Shown: positions 9,829 to 18,886, counted from the first letter of the stretch. The stretch is DNA of 64,000 nt from Arthrobacter sp. KBS0702 (GCF_005937985.2 NZ_CP042172.1:1426001-1490000); one strand, 5' to 3'. Program-made: numbers and translations. Notes: generated from the letters alone by a model not told the origin.

Positions 9829-11241
9829 ATGACCCAGGCCCAGAACGGCACTCCGCCGGCGGCCCGCACCCAGGAATCGCTGGGCCGCGTGCACTTCATC
9901 GGCATCGGCGGGGTGGGGATGTCCGCCGTCGCGCGCATCATGGTGGCCCGGGGCCTGCCGGTGAGCGGCTCCGACGCCAAGGACCTTCCGGTCATGGCTG
10001 AGCTGGCCGCGGCTGGCGCCCGGATCGCGGTCGGCTACGACGCGGCGAACCTCGGCGATGCCCAGACCGTCGTCGCCGGGTCGGCCATTCGCCAGGACAA
10101 CCCCGAGCTGGCCGCCGCCCACGCCGCCGGACTGCCTGTGCTGCACCGTTCCGAGGCCCTGGCCGCGACGATGGCGCAGGACACCGCCGTCACGGTCGCC
10201 GGGACGCACGGCAAATCCACCACGACCTCGATGATCACGGTGCTCCTGCAGGGCGCCGGGCTGGACCCGTCCTTCGCCATCGGCGCCAACGTCCCAGCCC
10301 TCGGCGTCAACGCGGCCACCGGGACGTCCCCGGTCTTCATTGCGGAAGCCGACGAGTCGGATGGCTCGTTCCTGAACTACCGCCCGCAGATCGCCGTTGT
10401 GACCAACGTCGAACCGGACCACCTGGACCACTACGGCACCGCGGAAGCGGTCTATGCCTCATTCGACCGGTTCACCGCCCTGCTTCCCGCGGACGGCCTG
10501 CTGGTGGCCTGCGCGGACGACGACGGCGCCCGCGCCCTCGCGCAGCGCACCCGGGAGCGGAACAACACCCGGGTCGTCCTCTACGGGACGGCCGAGGACG
10601 CCGACGTGAAGCTGCACGACGGCGGCCCCGGCGACGTCTCGATCACCACCCCCGCAGGGCGCTTCGCCGTCGAACTCCAGGTGCCGGGCCGGCACAACGC
10701 CCTGAATGCCGCCGCGGCCTTCGCGGTGGCGACGGAACTCGGCGTCGCGCCAGAGGCGGCGGCCGGCGCGCTGGCGAACTTCTCCGGCGCCGCGCGCCGC
10801 TTCGAATTCAAGGGCGAGGTTGGCGGCGTGCGGGTGTACGACGATTACGCCCACCATCCCACCGAGGTCCGCGCCGCCCTCGCCGCGGCCCGCTCGGTGG
10901 CCGGCGAACACCGGGTCCACGTGCTGTTCCAGCCGCACCTGTTTTCCCGCACCCGGGAATTCGCGCACGAGTTCGCGGCGGCCCTGAATGCCGCGGACAC
11001 GGCCCTGGTGCTGGACATCTATCCGGCCCGGGAAGACCCCATCCCGGGAGTCACCAGCCAGCTCATCGCCGACCACCTCGGCTCCCGCGGCAGGCTCGTC
11101 GGCCCCGGCGAGGAAGCCGTCCGGGCCGTGCTCGAGGCCGCGGCGCCGGGGGACATCGTGCTCACGGCCGGCGCCGGAGATGTCACGGCCTACGGACCGC
11201 TGATCGTCGAGGCGCTGAGGACCGAGGCACAGGATGGCTAG
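9829..11241 (+). CDS. murC: UDP-MurNAc:L-alanine ligase MurC
   Basis: MurC adds the first L-alanine to UDP-MurNAc, opening stem-peptide synthesis. The ATG at 9829 with AGGAAG about 10 nt upstream is preferred; an in-frame TTG at 9784 lies inside the upstream tandem repeat and is unlikely. The 470-residue product begins with the N-terminal motif FIGIGGVGMSAVA, has the P-loop AGTHGKSTTTSM, the EADESDGSFL segment, NVEPDHLDHY, and the C-terminal YDDYAHHPTE. It overlaps ftsQ by 8 bp. No ddl lies next to it. Confidence 0.96.
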   Translation: MTQAQNGTPPAARTQESLGRVHFIGIGGVGMSAVARIMVARGLPVSGSDAKDLPVMAELAAAGARIAVGYDAANLGDAQTVVAGSAIRQDNPELAAAHAAGLPVLHRSEALAATMAQDTAVTVAGTHGKSTTTSMITVLLQGAGLDPSFAIGANVPALGVNAATGTSPVFIAEADESDGSFLNYRPQIAVVTNVEPDHLDHYGTAEAVYASFDRFTALLPADGLLVACADDDGARALAQRTRERNNTRVVLYGTAEDADVKLHDGGPGDVSITTPAGRFAVELQVPGRHNALNAAAAFAVATELGVAPEAAAGALANFSGAARRFEFKGEVGGVRVYDDYAHHPTEVRAALAAARSVAGEHRVHVLFQPHLFSRTREFAHEFAAALNAADTALVLDIYPAREDPIPGVTSQLIADHLGSRGRLVGPGEEAVRAVLEAAAPGDIVLTAGAGDVTAYGPLIVEALRTEAQDG

Positions 11242-12106
11242 TACCCGCCGTCCCAGCTATCCCTCCCGCGGGCTGCCGGACGTCATCTCGGCGTCGAAAG
11301 AAGATTCCGCCACCCCGGCTCCAACAACCCAGACGCCGGCCGGTGCGGGCCAGGGCGGGCCCGCCACGCCGGAGACACAGCGCGGCAACGTACTGTCCTT
11401 CCCCGAACCCAAAGCCAAGCGGCGCCGCCGGATCGTGCTCAGCACGGCCGGGGTGATCGTGGCGCTCCTCGCCGGAATCGTGGCGGCGGCCATCTACTCT
11501 CCCTGGCTGGCCGTCCAGACGGTCTCCGTGGAGGGCACCCGGATGCTCACCCCGGAGCAGATCAAGGCAGCCTTGGCGCCGCTTCAGGGCAAGCCGCTGC
11601 CGCAGATCAGCGATGATCAGGTCAGCGGGTTGCTGCAGCCCCTGGTCCAAGTCAAGGCTGTCACCACCCAGGCGCGCCCGCCCTCCACCCTGCAGGTGAA
11701 GATTGTCGAGCGCGTGCCGGTGGCGCTGCTCAAACAGGGCCAGGCGTTCCAACTTGTGGACGTCGACGGCGTCCCGCTCGGCACTGCCACGGACCCCGCC
11801 TCGGTCAAGCTTCCGGTCGTTGACGGCGGCGGCGGGGCCCTGAACCAGGACCTGTTCCACGCGGTCACGGCAGTTCTCGGGGCGCTGCCCCCGGATGTGC
11901 TCGCCAGGCTCTCCGACGCCTCGGCCAAATCCGCCGACGCGGTGGAACTCAAGCTCGTGGACGGGCAGACCATTGTGTGGGGCAACGCGGGGGAGAAGGA
12001 GCTGAAGGCGAAGGTGCTTGCGGCGTTGTTGAAGGCTCCGGCGGACCCGAAGAATCCGGTCCGGGTCTACGACGTCAGTGTGCCGCGGCATCCGGTCACC
12101 CGATAG
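11234..12106 (+). CDS. ftsQ: Cell division protein FtsQ (DivIB type)
   Basis: FtsQ is a bitopic membrane protein linking cytoplasmic and periplasmic parts of the divisome. The 290-residue product has a Pro/Thr-rich cytoplasmic N-terminus of about 70 residues, a basic patch (KAKRRRR), one membrane helix around residues 76-97, then a POTRA domain beginning with VQTVSVEGTRMLTPEQI and a beta domain. The ATG at 11234 overlaps the murC stop by 8 bp. The gap to ftsZ (286 bp) is the first large break in the cluster. Confidence 0.92.
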   Translation: MASTRRPSYPSRGLPDVISASKEDSATPAPTTQTPAGAGQGGPATPETQRGNVLSFPEPKAKRRRRIVLSTAGVIVALLAGIVAAAIYSPWLAVQTVSVEGTRMLTPEQIKAALAPLQGKPLPQISDDQVSGLLQPLVQVKAVTTQARPPSTLQVKIVERVPVALLKQGQAFQLVDVDGVPLGTATDPASVKLPVVDGGGGALNQDLFHAVTAVLGALPPDVLARLSDASAKSADAVELKLVDGQTIVWGNAGEKELKAKVLAALLKAPADPKNPVRVYDVSVPRHPVTR

Positions 12107-12305
12107 CCATGAATCACTTACATGCACGCTGCTCCGGGCGATAGTGCAACTGGTGCTTCCGCCGGGATCCGGCGCGGCCCAAAAAGCTGCCGCAAGGCAG
12201 AAACGGAAGGCATTTCCCCGGTATTACCGCGACACGCGGCGCCGGTTATTGAATGTCCCCGGCATAGGAAATAGCGTCACAGACATGAGTTACTTGACAT
12301 AACTA

Positions 12306-12326
12306 TAACCTTCAACTGGAAGGTTA
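12306..12326 (+). promoter_or_regulatory. 8-bp inverted repeat upstream of ftsZ
   Basis: TAACCTTC and its exact complement GAAGGTTA are separated by five bases (AACTG). The element is followed directly by a further AAGGTT and preceded 6 bp upstream by TTGACA. From memory, ftsZ leaders of other actinobacteria carry similar TAACC/GGTTA repeats, so it may be a conserved operator or mRNA hairpin. That comparison was not run. Confidence 0.6.
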
Positions 12327-12332
12327 AGGTTG

Positions 12333-12347
12333 CAAGCTTCAAGCTTG
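12333..12347 (+). promoter_or_regulatory. Palindrome CAAGCTT-C-AAGCTTG in the ftsZ leader
   Basis: A perfect 7+1+7 palindrome lies about 45 bp before the ftsZ start. It is too AT-rich and short to be a terminator. It could be a protein site or part of the ftsZ mRNA leader structure. Confidence 0.5.
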
Positions 12348-12392
12348 ACTCCATCAGTTTTCGCAACAGAACACGAACAAGGGACACGTAAC

Positions 12393-13607
12393 GTGGCAGC
12401 TCCGCAGAATTACTTGGCCGTCATCAAGGTCGTCGGCATCGGCGGCGGTGGCGTGAACGCAGTCAACCGCATGATCGAAGTCGGTCTCCGCGGCGTCGAA
12501 TTCATCGCCATCAACACCGACGCGCAGGCGCTGTTGATGTCCGACGCCGACGTCAAGCTCGACGTCGGACGCGAGCTGACCCGCGGCCTGGGCGCCGGTG
12601 CGAATCCTGAGGTCGGCCGGCAGGCTGCGGAGGACCACGCCGACGAAATCGAAGAAGTCATCCGTGGCGCCGACATGGTCTTCGTCACCGCCGGCGAAGG
12701 CGGCGGCACCGGCACCGGCGGCGCGCCCGTTGTGGCCCGCATCGCCCGTTCGCTGGGCGCACTGACAATCGGCGTCGTTACCCGTCCGTTCACTTTCGAA
12801 GGCCGCCGGCGCGCCGGCTCCGCGGAGGCCGGCATCGACGCCCTGCGTGACGAGGTCGACACCCTGATCGTTATCCCGAACGACCGGTTGCTCTCGATCA
12901 GCGACCGGAACGTCTCGGTGCTGGACGCGTTCCGCTCCGCCGACCAAGTCCTGCTGTCCGGTGTCCAGGGCATCACGGACCTCATCACCACCCCGGGCCT
13001 GATCAACCTCGACTTCGCGGACGTCAAGTCCGTCATGCAGGGCGCGGGCTCCGCGCTGATGGGCATCGGCTCGGCCCGCGGCGAAGACCGCGCCGTCAAG
13101 GCTGCGGAACTGGCCATCGCCTCCCCGCTGCTGGAAGCGTCCATCGACGGCGCCCACGGTGTCTTGCTGTCCATCCAGGGCGGCTCGGACCTCGGCCTGT
13201 TCGAAATCAACGAAGCCGCCCGCCTGGTCCAGGAAGTCGCCCACCCGGAGGCCAACATCATCTTCGGCGCCGTAATCGACGACGCCCTGGGCGATGAAGC
13301 CCGCGTGACCGTGATCGCCGCCGGGTTCGACGACGTCAAGGCCACCTCACCCTCGATGGACCAGTCCCAGCCCGCTCCCGCGCGCCCCGCCGCACCCGCA
13401 CCGGCTCCGGCCCAGGCTCCCGCCTCGGCCTCCGTCCAGCCGCTGCACGCCGGCGTCGGCGCCTCGGGACTCAGCAACTGGGGCCAGCAGCGCCCCTCCG
13501 CCGTCCCGGCCGACTCGGGGTTTGACGTTGACCTGCCCTCCGTGGTCGAACCGGACCTCTCCGGCCGCCACTCGGACGACCTGGACGTTCCCGACTTCCT
13601 GAAGTAG
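12393..13607 (+). CDS. ftsZ: Tubulin-like division GTPase FtsZ
   Basis: FtsZ polymerises at mid-cell and organises the divisome. The GTG at 12393 is chosen since the product then begins [20 protein letters not shown], the normal actinobacterial N-terminus, and AAGGGA lies about 9 nt upstream. The frame is open back to 12330. The 404-residue protein has the GTP-binding tubulin motif GGGTGTG, the T7 loop region [11 protein letters not shown], a Pro/Ala-rich linker from about residue 320, and the conserved C-terminal DLDVPDFLK tail that binds SepF. A strong terminator follows. Confidence 0.98.
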   Translation: MAAPQNYLAVIKVVGIGGGGVNAVNRMIEVGLRGVEFIAINTDAQALLMSDADVKLDVGRELTRGLGAGANPEVGRQAAEDHADEIEEVIRGADMVFVTAGEGGGTGTGGAPVVARIARSLGALTIGVVTRPFTFEGRRRAGSAEAGIDALRDEVDTLIVIPNDRLLSISDRNVSVLDAFRSADQVLLSGVQGITDLITTPGLINLDFADVKSVMQGAGSALMGIGSARGEDRAVKAAELAIASPLLEASIDGAHGVLLSIQGGSDLGLFEINEAARLVQEVAHPEANIIFGAVIDDALGDEARVTVIAAGFDDVKATSPSMDQSQPAPARPAAPAPAPAQAPASASVQPLHAGVGASGLSNWGQQRPSAVPADSGFDVDLPSVVEPDLSGRHSDDLDVPDFLK

Positions 13608-13634
13608 GGCCAGCGGTCCACCATCAACAATCAA

Positions 13635-13668
13635 CACCATGGCACCGCCCCCGGGCGGTGCCATGGTG
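13635..13668 (+). terminator. Rho-independent terminator after ftsZ
   Basis: A perfect 15-bp stem (CACCATGGCACCGCC and complement) with a 4-base loop follows the ftsZ stop by 27 bp. It continues into CTTTC, a weak T tract typical of high-GC genomes. Confidence 0.85.
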
Positions 13669-13679
13669 CTTTCGCGGGT

Positions 13680-13685
13680 TACGGT
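13680..13685 (+). promoter_or_regulatory. -10 hexamer TACGGT, leaderless geometry
   Basis: TACGGT matches the TANNNT pattern of actinobacterial housekeeping promoters and ends 7 nt before the ATG at 13693. It sits just after the ftsZ terminator, where a new promoter for pgeF would be expected. Confidence 0.45.
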
Positions 13686-13692
13686 GTTTGGT

Positions 13693-13737
13693 ATGAAGTT
13701 TTCAATGGTGCAGGTTCCTGACGTGGCGGTGGGCTGA
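13693..13737 (+). CDS. Possible 14-codon leaderless ORF upstream of pgeF
   Basis: The short frame encodes MKFSMVQVPDVAVG and ends in TGA at 13735-13737, directly before the GTG of pgeF. Its ATG would be at or next to the transcription start predicted from TACGGT. If it is translated, ribosomes ending here could re-initiate on pgeF. Alternatively it is just leader sequence. No protein function is proposed. Confidence 0.35.
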   Translation: MKFSMVQVPDVAVG

Positions 13738-14475
13738 GTGTTCTCCTGGCGAGCCGAGGTGCGGCCCGGCGTCTGGGCGGCGTTCACGAACGTTGCGGCA
13801 GGCAACCTGGCGCTCCACGTCGGCGACGATCCGGCCGCGGTGCACGCGCGCCGAGCAGCCCTCGAAGAGGCCGCAGGGCTGGGCTCGCGGCACTTCCGGT
13901 TTATGAACCAGATCCACGGCAACGAAGTGGCCGTCATCGCCGGTCCCGCCCCCGCCGACCCGCGGCCGCCCGGGGCCCCCACTGCCGACGCGATGGTCTC
14001 CGTAGGGGAGCCGCTGGCAGTCATGGTGGCCGACTGCGTGCCGATCGTGCTGGTGGGGGAGGGTGGCGCAGGCGGCCCGTCAGGGCCTGTGCTGGGGGTT
14101 GTCCACGCCGGCCGGCCCGGCTTGGCTGCCGGGGTGGTCCCGGCCGCCGTGGCACAGATGGATGCGCTCGGAGCCACCACCGTCAGCGCCTGGATCGGCC
14201 CCTCCATCTGCGGGAAGTGCTACGAGGTTCCGGAGGACATGCGCGCTGATGTCGCTGCGCTCGTTCCGGCGGCTTGGTGCACCACATCACACGGCACGCC
14301 GGGCCTGGACCTGCCAGCAGGGGTCCGCAGCCAGCTGGAGGCTGCGGGTGTCGCCGTCGAATATTCCGGCGGGTGCACCCGCGAGGACGCGGAACTGTTC
14401 TCGTACCGCCGCGACCACCATACGGGCCGGTTCGCTGGCCTTGTCTGGACTGCCGGTGCAGGGGCGCGCGCGTGA
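13738..14475 (+). CDS. pgeF: Peptidoglycan editing factor PgeF (YlmD/laccase-like DUF152 family)
   Basis: This 245-residue protein belongs to the YlmD/YfiH family. Members were long called multicopper polyphenol oxidases, and PgeF was shown in E. coli to hydrolyse misincorporated L-Ser from UDP-MurNAc precursors. The metal or active-site residues are visible in QIHGNEV (about residue 59), GVVHAGRPG (about 121) and GPSICGKCYEVP (about 161). The GTG start at 13738 lacks a clear ribosome site of its own. Position after ftsZ and before yggS is standard in actinobacteria and fits a cell-wall role. Confidence 0.9.
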   Translation: MFSWRAEVRPGVWAAFTNVAAGNLALHVGDDPAAVHARRAALEEAAGLGSRHFRFMNQIHGNEVAVIAGPAPADPRPPGAPTADAMVSVGEPLAVMVADCVPIVLVGEGGAGGPSGPVLGVVHAGRPGLAAGVVPAAVAQMDALGATTVSAWIGPSICGKCYEVPEDMRADVAALVPAAWCTTSHGTPGLDLPAGVRSQLEAAGVAVEYSGGCTREDAELFSYRRDHHTGRFAGLVWTAGAGARA

Positions 14476-15218
14476 AGGCGCCAGCAGCGGCGTCCGGCAG
14501 CCACGACCCGCGCCTCGCGGAACTGCGTGAACGGCTCGCGGTTGTCCGACAACGGATCGACTCCGCGGTGGCCGACGCCGGACGGCAGGCCGAGCCGCCG
14601 CAGCTGATCGTGGTCACCAAGTTCCACCCGGCCGAGGATGTCGAGCGGCTGGCCGCCCTGGGGATCACCGACGTCGGCGAGAACCGTGACCAGGAGGCGG
14701 CGGACAAGGCCGCCCGGCTGGCGGAGCTGCGGCTGCGCTGGCACTTCATCGGCCAGCTGCAAAGCAACAAGGCCAAATCCGTGGTGCGATATGCCCACGC
14801 CGTGCACTCCGTGGACCGGCCCCAGCTGGCCGCTGGCCTTGCCAAGGCGGTGCGCGCAGAGCAGGAGCGCACGGGCCGGGCGGACCTTGAGTGCTTCATC
14901 CAGGTCAGCCTGGACGAGGACGCCGACGGCCACCGCGGCGGTGCCCTGCCGGCGGACGTCCCGGGCCTGGCCGAGGTGCTCTCAGCCTCCCCGGGCCTCC
15001 GCCTGGCAGGAGTAATGGCCGTGGCGCCCCTCGCGGCAGACCCTGAGGCGGCATTTGAAAAACTGGCGGCCATTTCCGCCCGGCTCCGCAGCGAGTATCC
15101 GCAGGCCACCGCCATCTCAGCCGGCATGAGCCAGGACCTCGAGGCTGCCATCCGTTGCGGGGCGACACACCTACGAATTGGCTCCGATATTCTCGGTCCG
15201 CGCCCGGCACTGCGGTAG
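14472..15218 (+). CDS. yggS: Pyridoxal-phosphate homeostasis protein YggS (PLPBP/YlmE)
   Basis: This is a single-domain PLP-binding protein of the alanine-racemase fold that buffers vitamin B6 and affects amino-acid pools. The GTG at 14472 overlaps the pgeF stop (GTGA), giving 248 residues. The PLP-binding lysine lies in LIVVTKFHPAED, and GENRDQEA, WHFIGQLQSNK and SAGMSQDLEAAI are the other family hallmarks. It is coupled to pgeF and precedes sepF, as in most Gram-positive genomes. Confidence 0.93.
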   Translation: MKAPAAASGSHDPRLAELRERLAVVRQRIDSAVADAGRQAEPPQLIVVTKFHPAEDVERLAALGITDVGENRDQEAADKAARLAELRLRWHFIGQLQSNKAKSVVRYAHAVHSVDRPQLAAGLAKAVRAEQERTGRADLECFIQVSLDEDADGHRGGALPADVPGLAEVLSASPGLRLAGVMAVAPLAADPEAAFEKLAAISARLRSEYPQATAISAGMSQDLEAAIRCGATHLRIGSDILGPRPALR

Positions 15219-15333
15219 GTTCGACGTATTGGAAGGTAATGGCGGGGATTCCAATGCAGTGTTTACAAAACAGTGACTCCAACACAGTCAAGTCACAAAG
15301 CGGCCCGCATACGGACACGATTAGGAGTCGACC

Positions 15334-15864
15334 ATGGCTGGCGCTCTGCGCAAGACAATGATCTATCTTGGGCTCGCTGATGGCGACGAACACTATGAGT
15401 CCGAGCATCAAACCCCGCACAAGGATGAGGACGATTCCATGGAGCACGACCGCGAGGAGCGCCGCGCACCGGCCCCTGTCCGCGAGGCCACCCGGGAAGA
15501 GCCCTACGCCGCTGAAGAGGAATACCGCGCACCCGTGACACCCATTAAGCGAGCGGCCGCGAGCCGCGACGAAACCACCGGCCTCCGGCAGATCACGACG
15601 ATCCACCCGCGGTCCTACAACGACGCCAAGCTGATCGGCGAAAGCTTCCGTGATGGCATCCCCGTCATCATGAACGTCACCGACATGGGCGAAGCGGACG
15701 CCAAGCGGCTCGTGGACTTCTCGGCCGGCCTTGTCTTCGGCCTGCGCGGCAGCATCGAGCGGGTGACCAACAAGGTGTTCCTGCTCTCGCCGTCGTACGT
15801 CGAAGTGATCGGCGACGACAAGAAGATCAGCGAGACCCAGGCCAGCTTCTTCAACCAAAGCTAG
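15334..15864 (+). CDS. sepF: Cell division protein SepF
   Basis: SepF anchors FtsZ to the membrane in actinobacteria, which lack FtsA and ZipA. The 176-residue product has the N-terminal amphipathic helix ([15 protein letters not shown]), an acidic flexible linker to about residue 85, and the C-terminal SepF core with [30 protein letters not shown] and [23 protein letters not shown] stands 7-8 nt before the ATG. The 115-bp leader holds the repeat ATTGGA...TCCAAT (15229-15256), so sepF may have its own promoter. A terminator follows. Confidence 0.95.
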   Translation: MAGALRKTMIYLGLADGDEHYESEHQTPHKDEDDSMEHDREERRAPAPVREATREEPYAAEEEYRAPVTPIKRAAASRDETTGLRQITTIHPRSYNDAKLIGESFRDGIPVIMNVTDMGEADAKRLVDFSAGLVFGLRGSIERVTNKVFLLSPSYVEVIGDDKKISETQASFFNQS

Positions 15865-15872
15865 TCCAGGAT

Positions 15873-15920
15873 TCGGGCACGGATGCCGGGCGGGGAGACC
15901 TGCCTGGCATCCGTGCCCGA
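15873..15920 (+). terminator. Terminator after sepF
   Basis: TCGGGCACGGATGCC (15873-15887) pairs exactly with GGCATCCGTGCCCGA (15906-15920) around an 18-nt loop, followed by CTTTCC. It lies 8 bp after the sepF stop. Confidence 0.8.
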
Positions 15921-16014
15921 CTTTCCGTGCTGGAATGGACGTGCTGGAATGGATGAGCAACCACTGTCGGGCTACTGCGGTATCCGGAATGATCATGGAG
16001 ATATGAGCTAACTC

Positions 16015-16323
16015 ATGGGAATTGTTTTCGGACTCGTCTACATCGCACTGCTGCTCTTTTTCGTCGCGCTCATCATCCGACTGATCTTCGACTGGGTGCA
16101 GATGTTCGCCCGCAGCTGGCGTCCGCGCGGCGTGGCCCTCGTCACCGCCCATGCCGTCTACTCCGTTACGGACAGGCCCCTGAAGCTGCTCGGCCGGATC
16201 CTCCCGCCGTTGCGGCTCGGCGGAATCTCGCTGGACCTGGCGTTCCTGGTGCTCTTCTTGGCCGTTTCGGTGGCCATGGGCGTTGCCCGGTACTTCACGT
16301 ACGCGCAGCCGCTCGCCACGTAA
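16015..16323 (+). CDS. YggT family membrane protein
   Basis: A 102-residue protein with two hydrophobic segments, near residues 2-25 and 80-97, separated by an amphipathic part containing VYSVTDRPLKLLGRILPPLRLGGISLDLAF. The VTDP/RPLKxLRRxLPP pattern is the YggT signature. The family is found between sepF and divIVA in many Gram-positive genomes and is thought to assist membrane processes near the septum; its biochemical role is unknown. GGAG lies 14 nt before the ATG, which is too far for a normal site. Confidence 0.88.
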   Translation: MGIVFGLVYIALLLFFVALIIRLIFDWVQMFARSWRPRGVALVTAHAVYSVTDRPLKLLGRILPPLRLGGISLDLAFLVLFLAVSVAMGVARYFTYAQPLAT

Positions 16324-16475
16324 CCCCGGCGGCGGACCAGCTCCGCCCGCCGAAAAAGATATAAAACTCTGGTTTGACACCGCGGTGTTGAATTAGAGGA
16401 ACCAGACCATATTTAGGTACCGTAGTTTTGACGGCCGGAAGGCCTCCTGACTAACTAGACCAACGAGGTGACCAG

Positions 16476-17153
16476 ATGGCTTTGACGCCAGAAGACGTTG
16501 TCAACAAGCGCTTTCAGCCGACCAAGTTCCGCGAAGGCTACGACCAGGACGAAGTTGATGACTTCCTGGACGAGATCGTCGTCGAACTGCGACGCCTGAA
16601 CCAGGAAAACGACGAGCTGCGCAAGAAGCTCGCCGAAGCCGGTTCCGGCACGGCCGCCAGCTCCGCTGCGGCTGCTCCCGTCGTCGAAAAGGTGCCGGCA
16701 CCCGTCAAGGCCGAGAAGGAAGACCGCGCCAAGGCAGAAGCCGAGGCCAAGGCCGCCGAAGCCGCCAAGAAGAAGGAAGCCGAGAAGGCTCCCGTCCCGG
16801 TCGCTGCACCGGCCCCCGCTGCCGCCACCGCGTCTGCTGAGTCCGCCGCCGGCCTGCTGGCCATGGCGCAGCAGATGCACGACAAGCACATCGCCGATGG
16901 CGAGCAGCAGCGCGACAAGATCATCGCTGAGGCCCAGATCGAGGCCAGCAGCCTGGTGAACGACGCGCAGGAGAAGTCCCGCAAGATCCTGGGCGCCCTC
17001 GAGCAGCAGCGCTCCGTCCTGGAACGCAAGGTTGAGCAGCTGCGCGGCTTCGAGCGTGACTACCGGTCCCGCCTGAAGGCCTACATCGAAGGCCAGCTGC
17101 GTGACCTGGACGCCCGTGGTTCGGTGGCGGCCCCTGAGGTCGAAGCCAACTAG
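16476..17153 (+). CDS. divIVA: Polar growth and septum-site protein DivIVA (Wag31)
   Basis: DivIVA binds curved membrane at poles and septa and recruits wall-synthesis factors in actinobacteria. The 225-residue product starts with the DivIVA domain (MALTPEDVVNKRF, then FREGYDQDEVDDFLDEIV), has an Ala/Lys/Pro-rich linker of about residues 55-120, and ends in a long coiled coil (about 125-225). The ATG follows ACGAGGTG. TTGACA occurs at 16374-16379 in the 152-bp gap, but a -10 at normal spacing is not clear. A strong terminator follows. Confidence 0.96.
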   Translation: MALTPEDVVNKRFQPTKFREGYDQDEVDDFLDEIVVELRRLNQENDELRKKLAEAGSGTAASSAAAAPVVEKVPAPVKAEKEDRAKAEAEAKAAEAAKKKEAEKAPVPVAAPAPAAATASAESAAGLLAMAQQMHDKHIADGEQQRDKIIAEAQIEASSLVNDAQEKSRKILGALEQQRSVLERKVEQLRGFERDYRSRLKAYIEGQLRDLDARGSVAAPEVEAN

Positions 17154-17173
17154 GACGTTTAGCAAGTATTCTG

Positions 17174-17221
17174 AAAGCCGGTGGCTGAGGACTCCTCGGC
17201 CACCGGCTTTTGGCATTAACC
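17174..17221 (+). terminator. Terminator after divIVA
   Basis: AAAGCCGGTGGC pairs with GCCACCGGCTTT, with an inner GAGG/CCTC continuation, and ends in TTTT. It is a strong intrinsic terminator 20 bp after the divIVA stop. Confidence 0.92.
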
Positions 17222-17249
17222 GCCCCCTCGGCACCGGAACGAAAGCACT

Positions 17250-17903
17250 ATGACTGAAGCACCAACCCCAGACGCCGCCCAGCCCGCCGACGCGGCGCTG
17301 TCCGCCGACGCCGAACAGTCCGCCGCCGCAGAGCCCCGGCCCCGCAGGCCGCGGCGTGCGCTGCTGCTGTCCCTGTTCGCCGGATTCGCGGTGTTCGCCT
17401 ACGTGTTCGACCAGCTGACCAAACTCTGGGTCACTGGAACCATGACCGAGGGCGAGCGGATTCCGGTGCTGCCGCCCCTGCTGCACTGGTATTACATCCG
17501 CAACTCGGGCGCCGCATTCTCGATCGGCGAGAACGTCACGTGGGTTTTCACCATCATCATGGCGGCCGTGTCCGTCGCCATCCTGCTGCAGCTGCGCAAG
17601 CTCGGCTCCGCCTGGTGGGCGCTGGCGCTCGGGCTGCTGCTGGGCGGCGCGCTCGGCAACCTGACCGACCGGCTGTTCCGCGAGCCCTCGTTCGCGATGG
17701 GCCATGTGGTGGACTTCATCCAACTGCCCAACTTCGCGATCTTCAACATCGCGGACTCGGCCGTGGTGTCCTCCGTGGTGCTGATCTGCCTGCTGACCTT
17801 GCGCGGGATCGCCCTGGATGGCTCACGCCTGAATCCGCGCCAGGACAAGACGGCCGCCCGGCCGGCAGTGCTTGAAGAAAACGGGCGGGAAAACAATGTC
17901 TGA
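17250..17903 (+). CDS. lspA: Lipoprotein signal peptidase LspA
   Basis: LspA cleaves the signal peptide of diacylglyceryl-modified prolipoproteins in the membrane. The 217-residue product has an acidic, Ala-rich cytoplasmic N-terminus of about 45 residues that most family members lack. Four membrane segments follow. The two catalytic aspartates are in GNLTDRLFR and FNIADSAV, and the [11 protein letters not shown] segment is conserved. It overlaps rluD by 8 bp. Confidence 0.95.
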   Translation: MTEAPTPDAAQPADAALSADAEQSAAAEPRPRRPRRALLLSLFAGFAVFAYVFDQLTKLWVTGTMTEGERIPVLPPLLHWYYIRNSGAAFSIGENVTWVFTIIMAAVSVAILLQLRKLGSAWWALALGLLLGGALGNLTDRLFREPSFAMGHVVDFIQLPNFAIFNIADSAVVSSVVLICLLTLRGIALDGSRLNPRQDKTAARPAVLEENGRENNV

Positions 17904-18846
17904 GACCGGACCGGCGACGACGCCCCGGCACTTTACCGTCCCCGAGGAGCTTGCCGGCACGAGGGTGGATGCCGGGCTGGCGAAACTGATGGACATTTCC
18001 CGCTCACAGGCGGCCACCCTGATTGCCGAGGGCAATGTCAGCAGCCACGGCAAGGCCGTGGGCAAATCCCTGAAGCTCAGCGCCGGCGGCCAGCTCGACG
18101 TCGTCGTGCCGGAGCGCCGGGACCCCCTGGAAGTCGTGGAGGAAGTTGTGGAAGGCCTGAAAATCCTGCTCGACGACGACGAATTCGTCGTCGTCGACAA
18201 ACCCGTCGGCGTCGCGGCGCACCCGTCGCCCGGCTGGGTGGGCCCGACGGTGGTGGGCGGCCTCGCCGGCGCCGGGTACCGGATTTCCACTTCGGGTTCA
18301 CCGGAACGCGCCGGGATCGTGCACCGGCTCGACGTCGGCACCTCCGGTGTCATGGTGGTGGCCAAGACCGAGAACGCCTACACGGCGCTCAAGCGGGCCT
18401 TCAAGGAACGCACCGTGGACAAGGTCTACCACGCGGTCGTGCAGGGCCTGCCGGACCCGCTGGCCGGGACCATCGACGCGCCGATCGGCCGCCACCCCGG
18501 CCACGATTGGCGCTTTGCCGTGATCGAGGACGGCCGCGATTCGGTGACCCACTACGAGGTGCTGGAAGCCTTCGGCAAGGCTTCGCTGGTGGAGGTGCAC
18601 CTGGAAACCGGCCGCACCCACCAGATCCGGGTGCATTTCGCCGCACTGCGCCACCCCTGCGCCGGCGACCTGACCTACGGCGCCGACCCCCGGCTCGCCG
18701 CCACCCTCGGGCTCACCCGGCAGTGGCTGCACGCCCGGCAACTCTCCTTCGACCACCCGCGGACGGGGGAGCGGGTCACCGTGACCAGCGAGTACCCGCA
18801 GGACCTCAAGTACGCCCTCGAGGTGCTGGAGTCCGGCCAGGCCTGA
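17896..18846 (+). CDS. 23S rRNA pseudouridine synthase, RluD family
   Basis: This 316-residue enzyme isomerises uridines in 23S rRNA. It has an N-terminal S4 RNA-binding domain (about residues 18-80) and the RluA-family catalytic motif HRLDVGTSG with the catalytic aspartate, followed by [13 protein letters not shown]. The ATG at 17896 overlaps the lspA stop; the frame is open back to 17872. The lspA-rluD pair is widely conserved. The family is clear, but the exact uridine targets cannot be read from the sequence, so RluD is a family name here. Confidence 0.92.
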   Translation: MSETGPATTPRHFTVPEELAGTRVDAGLAKLMDISRSQAATLIAEGNVSSHGKAVGKSLKLSAGGQLDVVVPERRDPLEVVEEVVEGLKILLDDDEFVVVDKPVGVAAHPSPGWVGPTVVGGLAGAGYRISTSGSPERAGIVHRLDVGTSGVMVVAKTENAYTALKRAFKERTVDKVYHAVVQGLPDPLAGTIDAPIGRHPGHDWRFAVIEDGRDSVTHYEVLEAFGKASLVEVHLETGRTHQIRVHFAALRHPCAGDLTYGADPRLAATLGLTRQWLHARQLSFDHPRTGERVTVTSEYPQDLKYALEVLESGQA

Positions 18847-18886
18847 CCGGCCGCGTGCCGGGCGCGGAAGTGTCCGTGCCCGGCAC

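Larger units (their letters stand above)
12107..12392. other. ftsQ-ftsZ intergenic region
   Basis: This 286-bp gap holds no convincing gene. It contains a TTGACA at 12294-12299, an 8-bp inverted repeat at 12306-12326 and a second 15-bp palindrome at 12333-12347, all immediately ahead of the ftsZ ribosome site. The arrangement suggests that ftsZ has its own promoter and a structured 5' leader. No -10 hexamer at standard spacing from the TTGACA can be pointed to. Confidence 0.7.

Noticed and set aside
9494..9829. - strand frame with repeated KGAAVQ-like units across the murG-murC gap
   Set aside because: It is only the translation of the 16-bp DNA repeat in shifting frames, with no start signal or relatives known to me.
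16374..16379. TTGACA as the divIVA promoter
   Set aside because: No -10 hexamer is found 16-19 bp downstream, so the promoter is mentioned in the gene entry but not called.
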